Source: Defluviitalea saccharophila
GTDB taxonomy: Bacteria; Bacillota; Clostridia; Lachnospirales; Defluviitaleaceae
Direction of reading: 5' to 3'
Length of the DNA: 64,000 nucleotides
NCBI RefSeq assembly: GCF_038396635.1
Contig: NZ_CP121687.1
Span: 2,232,001 to 2,296,000, forward strand
Shown: in pieces, positions 43,257 to 51,518 of the stretch
Layout of the letters: each line of letters opens with the position of its first letter
How positions within the stretch are numbered: the first letter of the stretch is position 1
Notes under the pieces: generated by a model
What the model was told of the DNA's origin: nothing
Database searches by the model: none
The model's input: only the letters and a program-made list of their open reading frames with translations
Position numbers and translations under genes: made by a program

Positions 43257-43287
43257 AGTAATGATATTTACACTTAGGAGGGATTTT

Positions 43288-44658
43288 ATGCAGCAAGAGA
43301 GAGAGAAATTTTCGTCACGGCTGGGGTTTATCTTAATTTCTGCCGGCTGTGCAATTGGCTTGGGTAATGTATGGAGATTCCCATATATTACAGGACTTTA
43401 CGGAGGAGGGCTTTTTGTACTTATATATCTTTTATTCCTTCTCATTTTTGGCTTGCCAATTATGGTTATGGAATTCTCCGTAGGTCGTGCCAGTCAAAAA
43501 AGCGTTGCTACATCATTTGACGTTTTGGAGCCCAAGGGAAGTAAGTGGCATGCCTTTAAGTGGTTTGGAATGGCAGGAAATTACTTATTAATGATGTTCT
43601 ATACGACGATTTCGGGATGGATGCTTGCTTATCTTTTCTTTATGGTTAGGGGAGATTTCGTTGGGCGTACCCCTGCAGAAGTAGAATCAATCTTTGGTGG
43701 CCTTGTTGCAAGTGCCGGCGGCAGTGTGTTTTGGATGATCATTACCTGTCTTTTGGGCTTTGGAGTGTGTTCTCTGGGATTGCAAAACGGGGTTGAAAAA
43801 ATAACCAAAATTATGATGTCAGCTCTTTTGTTTATTATGATAGCTCTGGTAATTCGGGCTGTTACATTACCTAACGCAGCAGAGGGCCTTGCATTTTATC
43901 TTTTACCCAATGTAAACAGTATTAAAGAACATGGACTTTGGACCATTATTTATGCAGCTATGGGACAGGCATTTTTCACCTTGAGTATTGGGATGGGCAG
44001 CATGGCGATTTTCGGAAGTTATGTTTCTAAGGACAGGAGATTACTTGGAGAAGGCTTAAATATTACAATCCTCGATACTTCTGTGGCTATTATGGCAGGC
44101 TTTATTATTTTCCCTGCATGCTTTGCTTTTGGGGTAAACCCAGGCAGCGGTCCTGGATTGGTTTTCGTTACTCTTCCTAATATCTTTAATTCCATGCCCC
44201 TTGGACAAGTATGGGGATCAGCATTTTTTGTTTTTATGGTTTTTGCGGCATTATCAACTGTTATTGCAGTATTTGAAAATATCATTTCTTTCGGTATTGA
44301 CCTTTTTGGCTGGGCAAGAAAAAAGTCTGTTATAATCAATCTTATTGCCATTATCATTCTGGCAATGCCAGCTGCTTTAGGATTTAATCTGTGGAGTCAT
44401 ATTGCTCCTTTAGGAGAAGGTACTAATATTTTGGATTTAGAGGACTTTATTGTAAGTAATAATATTCTTCCTATAGGTTCCTTGGTTTATGTTCTTTTCT
44501 GTGTAACCCGTTATGGATGGGGATGGGATAACTTTATAAAAGAAGCCAATACAGGAAAAGGACTTAAATTTCCAGAACAACTTAGATTTTATCTGACATT
44601 TATTTTGCCGATTATACTGTTAGCTATTTTTGTGTTTGGATATATTGATAAATTTTAA
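43288..44658 (+). CDS. sodium-dependent transporter, SNF/NSS family
   Basis: A 456-residue carrier of the neurotransmitter:sodium symporter family, which in bacteria take up amino acids with Na+. The family start is clear: SAGCAIGLGNVWRFPYITG (first helix, sodium and substrate site), then EFSVGRASQKS. About 11-12 hydrophobic segments. ATG 43288 is chosen because AGGAGGGA lies six bases upstream; the frame also has an ATG at 43261. Substrate not predictable; Trp, Leu or Tyr are known for relatives. Confidence 0.93.
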   Translation: MQQEREKFSSRLGFILISAGCAIGLGNVWRFPYITGLYGGGLFVLIYLLFLLIFGLPIMVMEFSVGRASQKSVATSFDVLEPKGSKWHAFKWFGMAGNYLLMMFYTTISGWMLAYLFFMVRGDFVGRTPAEVESIFGGLVASAGGSVFWMIITCLLGFGVCSLGLQNGVEKITKIMMSALLFIMIALVIRAVTLPNAAEGLAFYLLPNVNSIKEHGLWTIIYAAMGQAFFTLSIGMGSMAIFGSYVSKDRRLLGEGLNITILDTSVAIMAGFIIFPACFAFGVNPGSGPGLVFVTLPNIFNSMPLGQVWGSAFFVFMVFAALSTVIAVFENIISFGIDLFGWARKKSVIINLIAIIILAMPAALGFNLWSHIAPLGEGTNILDLEDFIVSNNILPIGSLVYVLFCVTRYGWGWDNFIKEANTGKGLKFPEQLRFYLTFILPIILLAIFVFGYIDKF

Positions 44659-44685
44659 ATAGCAGTAACAGTTATAATAAGTTTT

Positions 44686-44715
44686 ACAGCAGATTAAACT
44701 CTGCTGTATTTTTTT
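44686..44715 (+). terminator. intrinsic terminator
   Basis: ACAGCAG pairs with CTGCTGT, followed by a run of T. Confidence 0.88.
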
Positions 44716-44753
44716 GTTATATAGGAAATTCCTTTGGATTTCCTATGTAACAA
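44714..44753. repeat. dispersed palindromic repeat copy
   Basis: TTGTTATATAGGAAATTCC and GGATTTCCTATGTAACAA; the tail AAAAAGCCCTCAGG is the start of the conserved 3' extension seen in full at 50027 and 62892. It begins in the T tract of the terminator. Confidence 0.8.
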
Positions 44754-44858
44754 AAAGCCCTCAGGTATGGGAAATTTACTTCAATCATATATTGCTAAGG
44801 ACAAAATTCCTCGACTATAGTAGAATATAGTTAAAAAACTATAAATAAAGGAGAAGCT

Positions 44859-45329
44859 ATGGAAAAGGGATTTTATTATGAAACTAAAATAGGAACAATA
44901 GGCCTTGTAGAAAATGGAGAAGCCATCACTTATGTATGCTTTGGGGAGAATCTTCCTAAAGATATAGAGATTTCTGAAACCCCTTTGTTAAAAAAAGCAA
45001 ATGAACAATTACAAGAGTATTTAAACGGAAAAAGAAAAGTCTTCGATTTACCCCTTGAGCCAAAGGGAACGGCATTTCAACAAAAAGTCTGGGAGGTCCT
45101 TAGAGAAATTCCATATGGCACAACTTGCAGTTATAAAGATATAGCAGAAAAAATAGGAAATCCAAAAGCCTGTCGAGCAGTAGGTATGGCAAATAACAGA
45201 AACCCTATTTCTATATTTATTCCATGCCACAGAGTCATCGGTGCTAATGGTAAATTAGTTGGTTATGGCGGAGGACTGGACATAAAAGCAAAGCTTTTAG
45301 AAATAGAAAGACATCTCCATGGGAAATAA
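44859..45329 (+). CDS. ogt: methylated-DNA--protein-cysteine methyltransferase
   Basis: Suicide repair protein that takes the methyl group from O6-methylguanine. 156 residues; active-site motif IPCHRVIG with the acceptor Cys, DNA-binding stretch YGTTCSYKDIAEKIGNPKAC and Asn hinge VGMANNRNP. ATG 44859 follows AAGGAGA. Monocistronic; a possible promoter TTGCTA lies about 65 bases upstream. Confidence 0.96.
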   Translation: MEKGFYYETKIGTIGLVENGEAITYVCFGENLPKDIEISETPLLKKANEQLQEYLNGKRKVFDLPLEPKGTAFQQKVWEVLREIPYGTTCSYKDIAEKIGNPKACRAVGMANNRNPISIFIPCHRVIGANGKLVGYGGGLDIKAKLLEIERHLHGK

Positions 45330-45527
45330 AAATTTAGATATCTTTTTAGAAGAAGGAAAAGATATTAAAAAAATGGTTAAACTAAAAATAACTTTTACGA
45401 TTATATACAATCATGCACAATTGTAATATAATAAAAAATAGTTTAGTAGGTGAAAAAAGATTAAAATTGAACTGCTATGGTCAAAAAGAAGGATTCAAAA
45501 GGTACTAACATATTGAGGGGGAGACTC

Positions 45528-46880
45528 ATGAAGGAAAAGCTTAGTTTTCATCAAAATTTATTGATCGGTTCGTTGTTATTTGGGCTATTTTTTGGGGCAG
45601 GTAATTTGATTTTCCCCGTGAAAATGGGACAGGATGCTGGAAGCAATACCTTATGGGCTACTATTGGCTTTTTGATTACAGGAGTAGGGTTACCGGTATT
45701 AGGGATTATTGCATCAGCCCTTTCTGAAAGCGAAAGTTTATTTGATATGGCAAAGCCTGTTCATGTTAAATATTCGATTTTCTTTACCTGTGCGTTATAT
45801 TTAACCATCGGTCCGCTGTTTGCTATACCCCGTACGGCGACGGTTGCCTTTGAAGTAGGGATGAATCCCTTTATTCCAAAGGAACAATTAAGAATAGGGT
45901 TATTGATCTTTTCATTGATTTTCTTTGCCTTGACTCTTTATTTTTCCTTACGGCCGGGACGTATTTTAGATTGGGTAGGTAAGTATCTTACACCAATTTT
46001 CCTCATACTTTTATCGGTTTTACTTATTGCCACCTATGTAAAGCCAATGGGGCAGATCAGTCAGTATGCGCCTCAGGGAAATTATATGACGAAGGCTTTA
46101 TTTACCGGTCTACTGGACGGATATAATACGATGGATGCCTTAGCTTCTTTAGCATTTGCGATTATTATTATATCGAATATAAGAAAGTTGGGCGTTAATA
46201 AATCTCAATTCATTGCCATTGAATCCTGTAAGTCGGGACTAGTTAGTGTTATTGGTATGGGTGTTATTTATGCGTCCTTAGCTTATATGGGAGCAACGAG
46301 CCTTGGAAGTGTGAGTCGTGCCGATAATGGAGGAGCCATTTTATCTTTGGTAAGTAATCATTATTTCGGATTTATTGGAAAAGTCTTATTGGCCGGAATT
46401 GTAGGGGTTGCATGTTTAAAAACAGCTATTGGCTTAATAACCTCTTGTTCTGAAATGTTTAGCGAAATGTTTCCAAACTCCATTTCTTATAGAAATTATG
46501 CGATCTTGTTTACAGGATTTTCGTTTGTTATTGCTAATTTCGGATTGAATAATATTATTCAATTATCCATACCTGTACTCATGTTCCTTTATCCGCTGGC
46601 GATTACTTTAATCATATTATCTTTGTTAGCACCATTTATTCATAAGCAAAGTGATATTTACAAATGGACAACCGGATTAACCATTATTGCAGCATTCTTT
46701 GATCTATGTAAAGCACTCCCTGAGCCTTTACAAGGAAATGCAGTTATAAAATCTATTATTAATTTTGCCCAAGGATTTTTACCGGGGTTTGACTATGGAT
46801 TTGGCTGGGTGCTGCCGGCGGTTGTAGGTTTTATAATAGGATTTATTATTTGGAAGAATAAAAAGGCGGCTGTTGCATAA
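45528..46880 (+). CDS. brnQ: branched-chain amino acid carrier BrnQ
   Basis: A 450-residue sodium- or proton-coupled carrier for Leu, Ile and Val. About 12 membrane segments; family blocks SLLFGLFFGAGNLIFPVKMG near the start and AFAIIIISNIRKLGV and YPLAITLIILSLLAPF later. ATG 45528 follows GAGGGGGAG; a 17-codon longer frame starts at 45477 without a ribosome site. No T-box was seen in the 198 bases upstream, so control differs from the Trp transporter in this window. Confidence 0.94.
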   Translation: MKEKLSFHQNLLIGSLLFGLFFGAGNLIFPVKMGQDAGSNTLWATIGFLITGVGLPVLGIIASALSESESLFDMAKPVHVKYSIFFTCALYLTIGPLFAIPRTATVAFEVGMNPFIPKEQLRIGLLIFSLIFFALTLYFSLRPGRILDWVGKYLTPIFLILLSVLLIATYVKPMGQISQYAPQGNYMTKALFTGLLDGYNTMDALASLAFAIIIISNIRKLGVNKSQFIAIESCKSGLVSVIGMGVIYASLAYMGATSLGSVSRADNGGAILSLVSNHYFGFIGKVLLAGIVGVACLKTAIGLITSCSEMFSEMFPNSISYRNYAILFTGFSFVIANFGLNNIIQLSIPVLMFLYPLAITLIILSLLAPFIHKQSDIYKWTTGLTIIAAFFDLCKALPEPLQGNAVIKSIINFAQGFLPGFDYGFGWVLPAVVGFIIGFIIWKNKKAAVA

Positions 46881-46896
46881 CAGCCGCTAAATTTTT
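46866..46896 (+). terminator. intrinsic terminator overlapping the brnQ stop
   Basis: GCGGCTGTT pairs with AACAGCCGC; the loop contains the stop codon region and T residues follow. Confidence 0.85.
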
Positions 46897-46914
46897 GTCA
46901 TATGATGAATATTT

Positions 46915-48531
46915 TTAAGCTCGAGCTTTATTTGCTGTGAGCAATTTGATTCCTAAAAGGGTTGCAAACATCATAGCCATAGATATAGGAAGTACAATCC
47001 ATGCGGATTGGATTAAACCTGCAAGGATATAGCCCACAAAGGATACAGCTGCTACAGTTAATGCGTAAGGAAGCTGAGTGGACACATGGTTGATGTGGTT
47101 GCACATAGCCCCTGTAGAGGACATGATGGTTGTATCGGAAATAGGGGAGCAGTGGTCACCACATACAGCTCCAGCAAGGCAAGCTGAAATTGAAATTACC
47201 AGAAGTTCTGGCTCAAGACCTACTGCAACTACAATTGGAAGCAGGATACCAAAGGTTCCCCAGGATGTACCGGTTGCAAAGGACATACCAGTAGCCACAA
47301 TAAATACGATGGCTGGGAGGAAGATTTTTAGGTTTGCTGCACTGCCTCCAAAAATACCGCTAACGAATTCTTTTGCACCCAGAAGACTTGTCATTCCACT
47401 TAATGTCCAGGCAAAAGTAAGAATAAGAATTGCCGGAACCATGGCCTTAAATCCATTAGGGAAACATTCCATGCACTCATTGAAGCTAAGCACTTTACGC
47501 ACCAGATAATATACAATAATAATAAGCAGTGCAAGAGAAGAACCTAAAGATAGTCCAAGAGAAGCATCACAGTTAGCGAAAGCATCGACAACATTTACAC
47601 CATCTAAAATACCGCCCGTATAAAGCATACCTAATATACAAAAGGCAATTAAAATACCTACAGGAATAATCAAATCCATAACCTTACCTTTTCCAGCAGA
47701 CACCTCTCCATCTTGGCCTTCATAAGGACGGTCAGGGGTTGTATAAAGGTCATTTCTTAAAACAGCATTTTCTTCATGGGTTTTCATTGGTCCAAATTCT
47801 ATTTCCATCAAAGTAATAAATATGATTGTAGCAATGGTGAGTAAGGAATAAAGATTATAAGGTATTGCACGGATGAAAAGATCCAGTCCGTCATAACCTT
47901 CTACAACACCGGTTACAGCAGCAGCCCATGAGGAAATAGGTGCAATCATGCATATTGGAGCAGCCGTGGCATCAACAATATAGGCTAATTTAGCACGAGA
48001 AATTTTAAACTTATCAGTAATGGGTCTCATGACATTTCCAACAGTCAGACAGTTGAAATAGTCATCTACAAATATCAGAACGCCGAGTCCGAAAGTAGAA
48101 AGCATAGCCCCTTTTCTTGTCTTGATTTTTTGGCTTGCCCATTGACCGTATGCAGCAGAGCCGCCTGCTTTGTTGATTAGGCTTACAATGGTTCCCAATA
48201 CAACGAGGAAAATGAGGATACCAACATTCCAACTATCCGCAAGGGATGATATAAAACCATCAGTAAACATAGTATTGAAAGCTGTTAGAGGATTGAAGTT
48301 TGCATGCATCAATGCTCCGCAAACAATACCTATAAAGAGTGAACTATACACTTCTTTAGTAATAAGAGCCAGTACGATAGCAACAACTGGTGGGAACAGG
48401 GACCAAAAAGTAGCATAGAGATTACTTTGATACCCTTCTTCAGCGACTTCCGCAGCAAAGGTTGGCACAGCGAAAGCCATGATGATCAGTGCCACAACGG
48501 ACAACAGTGTGAAAAACTTTCTTCGATTCAT
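46915..48531 (-). CDS. NhaC-type Na+/H+ antiporter, predicted lysine transporter
   Basis: A 538-residue carrier of the NhaC superfamily with 12 or more hydrophobic segments; blocks SWNVGILIFLVVLGTIVSLI, GVLIFVDDYFNCLTVG, SSWAAAVTG and AVCGDHCSPISDTTIMSS are family hallmarks. The N-terminus looks like a signal sequence (LLSVVALIIMAFAVPTFA). Its leader is a lysine riboswitch with a terminator, so it should move lysine rather than act only in pH balance; NhaC-type genes with lysine leaders have been named lysW in comparative work. ATG 48531 lies eight bases after GGGAGG; a longer frame to 48597 runs back into the terminator. Confidence 0.9.
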   Translation of the reverse strand: MNRRKFFTLLSVVALIIMAFAVPTFAAEVAEEGYQSNLYATFWSLFPPVVAIVLALITKEVYSSLFIGIVCGALMHANFNPLTAFNTMFTDGFISSLADSWNVGILIFLVVLGTIVSLINKAGGSAAYGQWASQKIKTRKGAMLSTFGLGVLIFVDDYFNCLTVGNVMRPITDKFKISRAKLAYIVDATAAPICMIAPISSWAAAVTGVVEGYDGLDLFIRAIPYNLYSLLTIATIIFITLMEIEFGPMKTHEENAVLRNDLYTTPDRPYEGQDGEVSAGKGKVMDLIIPVGILIAFCILGMLYTGGILDGVNVVDAFANCDASLGLSLGSSLALLIIIVYYLVRKVLSFNECMECFPNGFKAMVPAILILTFAWTLSGMTSLLGAKEFVSGIFGGSAANLKIFLPAIVFIVATGMSFATGTSWGTFGILLPIVVAVGLEPELLVISISACLAGAVCGDHCSPISDTTIMSSTGAMCNHINHVSTQLPYALTVAAVSFVGYILAGLIQSAWIVLPISMAMMFATLLGIKLLTANKARA

Positions 48532-48565
48532 AATAAACCTCCCATAATGAGTAATATTTTTTGAA

Positions 48566-48599
48566 TAAAAAAAACATGAGGAACGGAGGTACCTCATGT
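48566..48599 (-). terminator. terminator of the lysine riboswitch
   Basis: Minus strand ACATGAGG pairs with CCTCATGT and eight T residues follow. It lies between the aptamer and the start codon, so lysine binding should favour it and stop transcription. Confidence 0.9.
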
Positions 48600-48616
48600 C
48601 TTATTATTCAACATAC

Positions 48617-48785
48617 GATAGCTCTCCACTTTAAAAAAAGTGACAGTCTGGTGCATATTCTGCAACAGCCCAGCAACGACCCCCCTTGGCAGGAAATCGA
48701 AACTTCGGCGACCGGTCTTTTCATCTATTACTGTGCCAAGTCATATATAATAGATTACTTGTACCAAATCGCGCCTCTATCCAAT
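48617..48785 (-). promoter_or_regulatory. lysine riboswitch (L box)
   Basis: On the minus strand the conserved blocks occur in order: GGATAGAGGCGCGA at the 5' end, AAGTAATC, GGTCGCCGAAG, a GTTGCTGGG block, GACTGTCACTT and GGAGAGCTATC closing P1 (GATAG with CTATC). This order and spacing are those of the lysine aptamer. A terminator follows directly and then the NhaC-type transporter. Confidence 0.92.
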
Positions 48786-48813
48786 TACATATAAAGTTTT
48801 ATTTCTTAAACTA

Positions 48814-48842
48814 AGAATAAACGCCAGACAGCTAAAAGTCAA
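48814..48842 (-). promoter_or_regulatory. promoter of the lysine riboswitch transcript
   Basis: Minus strand TTGACT and TATTCT with a 17-base spacer; transcription would start near 48807, about 20 bases before the aptamer. Confidence 0.7.
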
Positions 48843-48873
48843 TACAAAAACCACAATAAGTCGAAATAAATAT

Positions 48874-48911
48874 AAAAATAGCCATAAACCTTTAATAAAA
48901 GGCCTATGGCT
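48874..48911 (-). terminator. intrinsic terminator of the 133-residue protein gene
   Basis: Minus strand AGCCATA and TATGGCT with inner CCTTT/AAAGG pairing, followed by T-rich sequence. Confidence 0.8.
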
Positions 48912-48930
48912 GTTATATTTTTAACATAAA

Positions 48931-49332
48931 CTATTGCGCTTTTAACCATTCTAAAGCTTCATCAGGATCGGAGAACATTTTGGCTGTGATGCCTTGTTTT
49001 GCATATTGTTCAATAAGATTCTTCATATTCATCTGTCCAATAACTTTTTCTGGTTGCACGATTGCCCAGTATTTCCATCCATTTTTAACTGTCGCCGGGA
49101 ACCAAACTTTTTCTCCCCATTCCATATCTGCTTTTGTAAGTGCACTGTTATTTCTATCATCAGATAACCACTTTTTAGCCCCTTTGGTTTTTAAAAGTTC
49201 AGTACCTTTCATTAATAATTCCTGCAAGTTTTTGCCGTAGGCATACTTCTTAATCTGATGATGAACTATTTTGGAGTCCGTATGATACCATAAAATAGCA
49301 CAATCGTTTTCCAGAATTAACTCTTTTGCCAT
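48931..49332 (-). CDS. conserved 133-residue protein, STAS/SpoIIAA-like
   Basis: A soluble alpha/beta protein: beta strands ENDCAILWYHTDSKIVHHQI and WLSDDRNNSALTKADMEWG, then YWAIVQPEKVIGQMNM and a C-terminal helix FSDPDEALEWLKAQ. The pattern is like small SpoIIAA/STAS-fold proteins annotated as hypothetical in many bacteria, which lack the phosphorylatable Ser of true anti-anti-sigma factors. ATG 49332 is preferred to the GTG at 49341 because GGGAG lies ten bases before it. Function unknown. Confidence 0.75.
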   Translation of the reverse strand: MAKELILENDCAILWYHTDSKIVHHQIKKYAYGKNLQELLMKGTELLKTKGAKKWLSDDRNNSALTKADMEWGEKVWFPATVKNGWKYWAIVQPEKVIGQMNMKNLIEQYAKQGITAKMFSDPDEALEWLKAQ

Positions 49333-49656
49333 ATCACTCACACTCCCATAGGTTAGATTGTATAGAATAAATATATCATAAGATTCACATCAATACAATA
49401 CGAATAATCGGAATTATAGGTATTTAATAAATATTCATACTTATAGGAATAATACTTATAACATGTTTGGAAAAGTAAAGTTAAAGATACCATCCCTTAA
49501 TCATTGAAAGGAGAGTATCTTAGTTTCTTTTTGGCTATAATGACTATTATATAAAGTAAAAAAATTATTTATAGTTTGTTCGTTGAATTCATACTTACTT
49601 CGTTTTTTTTCGTATATTTAAGCAAATACTAAAACAAAAGGAAAGGTGTGAAGGAT
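49333..49656. other. intergenic region without recognised genes
   Basis: This gap of about 320 bases lies between divergent genes and is AT-rich. No frame longer than about 30 codons has a ribosome site. One imperfect GATACCATCCC...GAGAGTATC hairpin is present near 49485-49520. Nothing else recognised. Confidence 0.4.
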
Positions 49657-49899
49657 ATGAACAATAGAATTGCAAATATTATCTTATACTTTATTATAGG
49701 GCTTATTGCAGTGAGATATGGTTTTCCTTTGATCATAAAAGGTGTTGGACTATTAATCGGACTCATTGGCGGAGTTATTGGTCTGGCATTTGGTACCATT
49801 GGTTTACTCATAGGGCTTATTTTTACAGCAGTACCCCTTATTGTTATTGGCTGGATTATCTATACCTTTTTATTAAAAAAGAACCCAAATTCAAACTAA
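49657..49899 (+). CDS. small glycine-rich membrane protein
   Basis: An 80-residue protein that is almost entirely hydrophobic: about residues 6-24, then a Gly/Ile/Leu-rich stretch VGLLIGLIGGVIGLAFGTIG and a last segment ending IGWIIYTFLLKK. It resembles short two- or three-helix hydrophobic proteins; no family recognised. ATG 49657 follows AAAGGTG; a GTG at 49648 is possible. It has its own terminator. Confidence 0.6.
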   Translation: MNNRIANIILYFIIGLIAVRYGFPLIIKGVGLLIGLIGGVIGLAFGTIGLLIGLIFTAVPLIVIGWIIYTFLLKKNPNSN

Positions 49900-49910
49900 A
49901 TATTTTAACT

Positions 49911-49941
49911 GCAAAAGGGGCGTAATTTTCGCCCCTTTTGT
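49911..49941 (+). terminator. intrinsic terminator
   Basis: AAAAGGGGCG pairs with CGCCCCTTTT. Confidence 0.88.
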
Positions 49942-49986
49942 CATGGAATAAGAAAGTTCGTCTTGCTTGCAAGGGACCAAGCTTTC

Positions 49987-50026
49987 TTATTGCATAAGAA
50001 TTTCCTTCAGATTTCCTATGCAATAA
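49987..50026. repeat. dispersed palindromic repeat copy
   Basis: TTATTGCATAAGAATTTCC and AGATTTCCTATGCAATAA; compensating changes in the outer arms (TTGCAT with ATGCAA) keep pairing. Confidence 0.8.
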
Positions 50027-50126
50027 AAAGCCCTCCGGGCATAATGCACACTCGCGCATATTGTATTTTGTCGGCTTCGCCGACCGCGCTCGGCGCGAGA
50101 GTTTCGCAAACGAAATTCTTTCGTGT
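50027..50126. repeat. GC-rich 3' extension of the dispersed repeat
   Basis: It begins AAAAGCCCTCCGGGCATAAT and holds ACTCGCGC, a TCGGCTTCGCCGA hairpin, GCGCGAGAGT (pairing back to ACTCGCGC) and TTTCG...CGAAA. The first half is homologous to 62892-62945 (AACCTTCGGGAATAATG, CCTCGCG, ATTTTATCGG). It is much richer in G+C than its surroundings. No protein-like frame. Confidence 0.65.
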
Positions 50127-50137
50127 ATGTTTTGCCC

Positions 50138-50165
50138 TTGACAACAAAAAATGATATGCTAAAAT
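50138..50165 (+). promoter_or_regulatory. promoter of the pheST T-box transcript
   Basis: TTGACA and TAAAAT with a 16-base spacer, just upstream of the T-box leader. Confidence 0.7.
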
Positions 50166-50179
50166 AAAACATAATAAAA

Positions 50180-50430
50180 TAAAAGCTGTGAAGGTGTAGA
50201 TATTATATCTATAGTAGACAGTGAAATTCCTTACAAGAGAAAGAATGTCACCGGCTGAGAGCATTCTTAAGGTTCAGTCACTGTTGAAATTCCCACCGGA
50301 GCTGCATTTCCGAACGTAGTAGTAAGAAATGCCGGACGCCTCCGTTAAAGGTTTCGAGGGTCTGCAGTTTTGCAGAAACTAGGGTGGTATCGCGGATCAA
50401 CTCCGTCCCTTTTTTGGGACGGAGTTTTTT
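50180..50430 (+). promoter_or_regulatory. T-box leader for pheST, specifier TTC (Phe)
   Basis: The conserved antiterminator T-box is AGGGTGGTATCGCGG at 50381-50395, followed by the terminator at 50400-50430 (ACTCCGTCCC with GGGACGGAGT and T run). In stem I the sequence GTTGAAATTCCCACC puts TTC, a Phe codon, at 50290-50292 in the specifier loop position, which agrees with the downstream pheS and pheT. Uncharged tRNA-Phe should allow read-through. Confidence 0.95.
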
Positions 50431-50467
50431 GATGCTAAAAATATTGTAAATAGAAAGGAGCTTTATT

Positions 50468-51487
50468 ATGAAAGAAAAATTGCAGTCCATCAAGCAACAG
50501 GCAATGGACCGTTTAAAAGACGTAAAAGAATTAAAAGTTTTAGATGAAATTCGTATCGAGTTTTTAGGCAAAAAAGGTGAGCTCACCCAGGTTTTAAGGG
50601 GAATGAAGGATTTAAGCGCAGAAGAACGACCAATCATTGGACAGATGGCCAATGAAGTAAGAGAAGCTATTGAAACGAAACTGGAAGAAGTTAAAAATGT
50701 ATTGGCAGAAAAAGCTCAGGAAATGAAATTAAGAGCTGAAGTCATCGATGTGACCATGCCCGGCAAAAGAAGAAAATTAGGCCATCGCCATCCTATGAAT
50801 TTAGTTGTAGACGAAATCAAAGAAATTTTCCTTGGAATGGGTTATAAGATTGCTGAAGGTCCGGAAATAGAAACAGAATATTATAACTTTGAAGCTTTAA
50901 ATATTCCGGCAGACCATCCGGCAAGGGACGAACAAGATACCTTCTATATTAATAAAAACTTTATGCTTCGTACAGCAACTTCTCCCATCCAAGTTAGAGT
51001 GATGGAAAAAGAAAAACCTCCTATTCGTATTATTTGTCCGGGGAAGGTTTACCGCTCCGATGAAGTAGATGCCACACACTCTCCTGTTTTCCATCAATTA
51101 GAAGGCTTGGTGGTTGATAAAAATATTACTTTTGCAGACCTTAAGGGAGCATTGGAAGTATTCGCAAAAGAATTGTTTGGAGATAAGGTAAAAGTAAGAT
51201 TCCGTCCCCACTTCTTCCCATTTACAGAACCCAGTGCGGAAATGGACGTATCCTGTGTAGCCTGCGGAGGAGAAGGCTGCAGAATCTGTAAGGGAAGTGG
51301 ATGGATTGAAATTTTAGGCTGCGGAATGGTTCATCCTAAAGTTCTTAAAATGGCGGGTATTGATCCTGATATCTATACTGGTTTTGCTTTTGGAATGGGG
51401 CTTGAAAGACTTGCCATGAGTAAATACGGAGTGAAAGACTTACGTTTATTTGTAGAAAACGATGTTAGATTCTTAGATCAATTCTAA
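50468..51487 (+). CDS. pheS: phenylalanine--tRNA ligase alpha subunit
   Basis: Catalytic subunit of the alpha2-beta2 enzyme that charges tRNA-Phe. 339 residues, normal length: N-terminal coiled coil (about 1-90), then class II motifs, including [14 protein letters not shown] near residue 108, [12 protein letters not shown] (motif 2 region), [19 protein letters not shown] and [18 protein letters not shown] (motif 3). ATG follows AAAGGAG at seven bases. Regulated by the Phe T-box. Confidence 0.98.
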   Translation: MKEKLQSIKQQAMDRLKDVKELKVLDEIRIEFLGKKGELTQVLRGMKDLSAEERPIIGQMANEVREAIETKLEEVKNVLAEKAQEMKLRAEVIDVTMPGKRRKLGHRHPMNLVVDEIKEIFLGMGYKIAEGPEIETEYYNFEALNIPADHPARDEQDTFYINKNFMLRTATSPIQVRVMEKEKPPIRIICPGKVYRSDEVDATHSPVFHQLEGLVVDKNITFADLKGALEVFAKELFGDKVKVRFRPHFFPFTEPSAEMDVSCVACGGEGCRICKGSGWIEILGCGMVHPKVLKMAGIDPDIYTGFAFGMGLERLAMSKYGVKDLRLFVENDVRFLDQF

Positions 51488-51518
51488 TCTTAAATCAATT
51501 TCAGAAAGGAGTATGGAT

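Noticed and set aside
47078-47509. 143-codon plus-strand frame inside the NhaC-type gene
   Set aside because: Antisense shadow of a clear membrane carrier; composition is not protein-like and no ribosome site is present.
49856-50264. Several overlapping frames of 60-80 codons on both strands
   Set aside because: They come from the palindromic repeat, its GC-rich extension and the T-box leader, which avoid stops by base composition.
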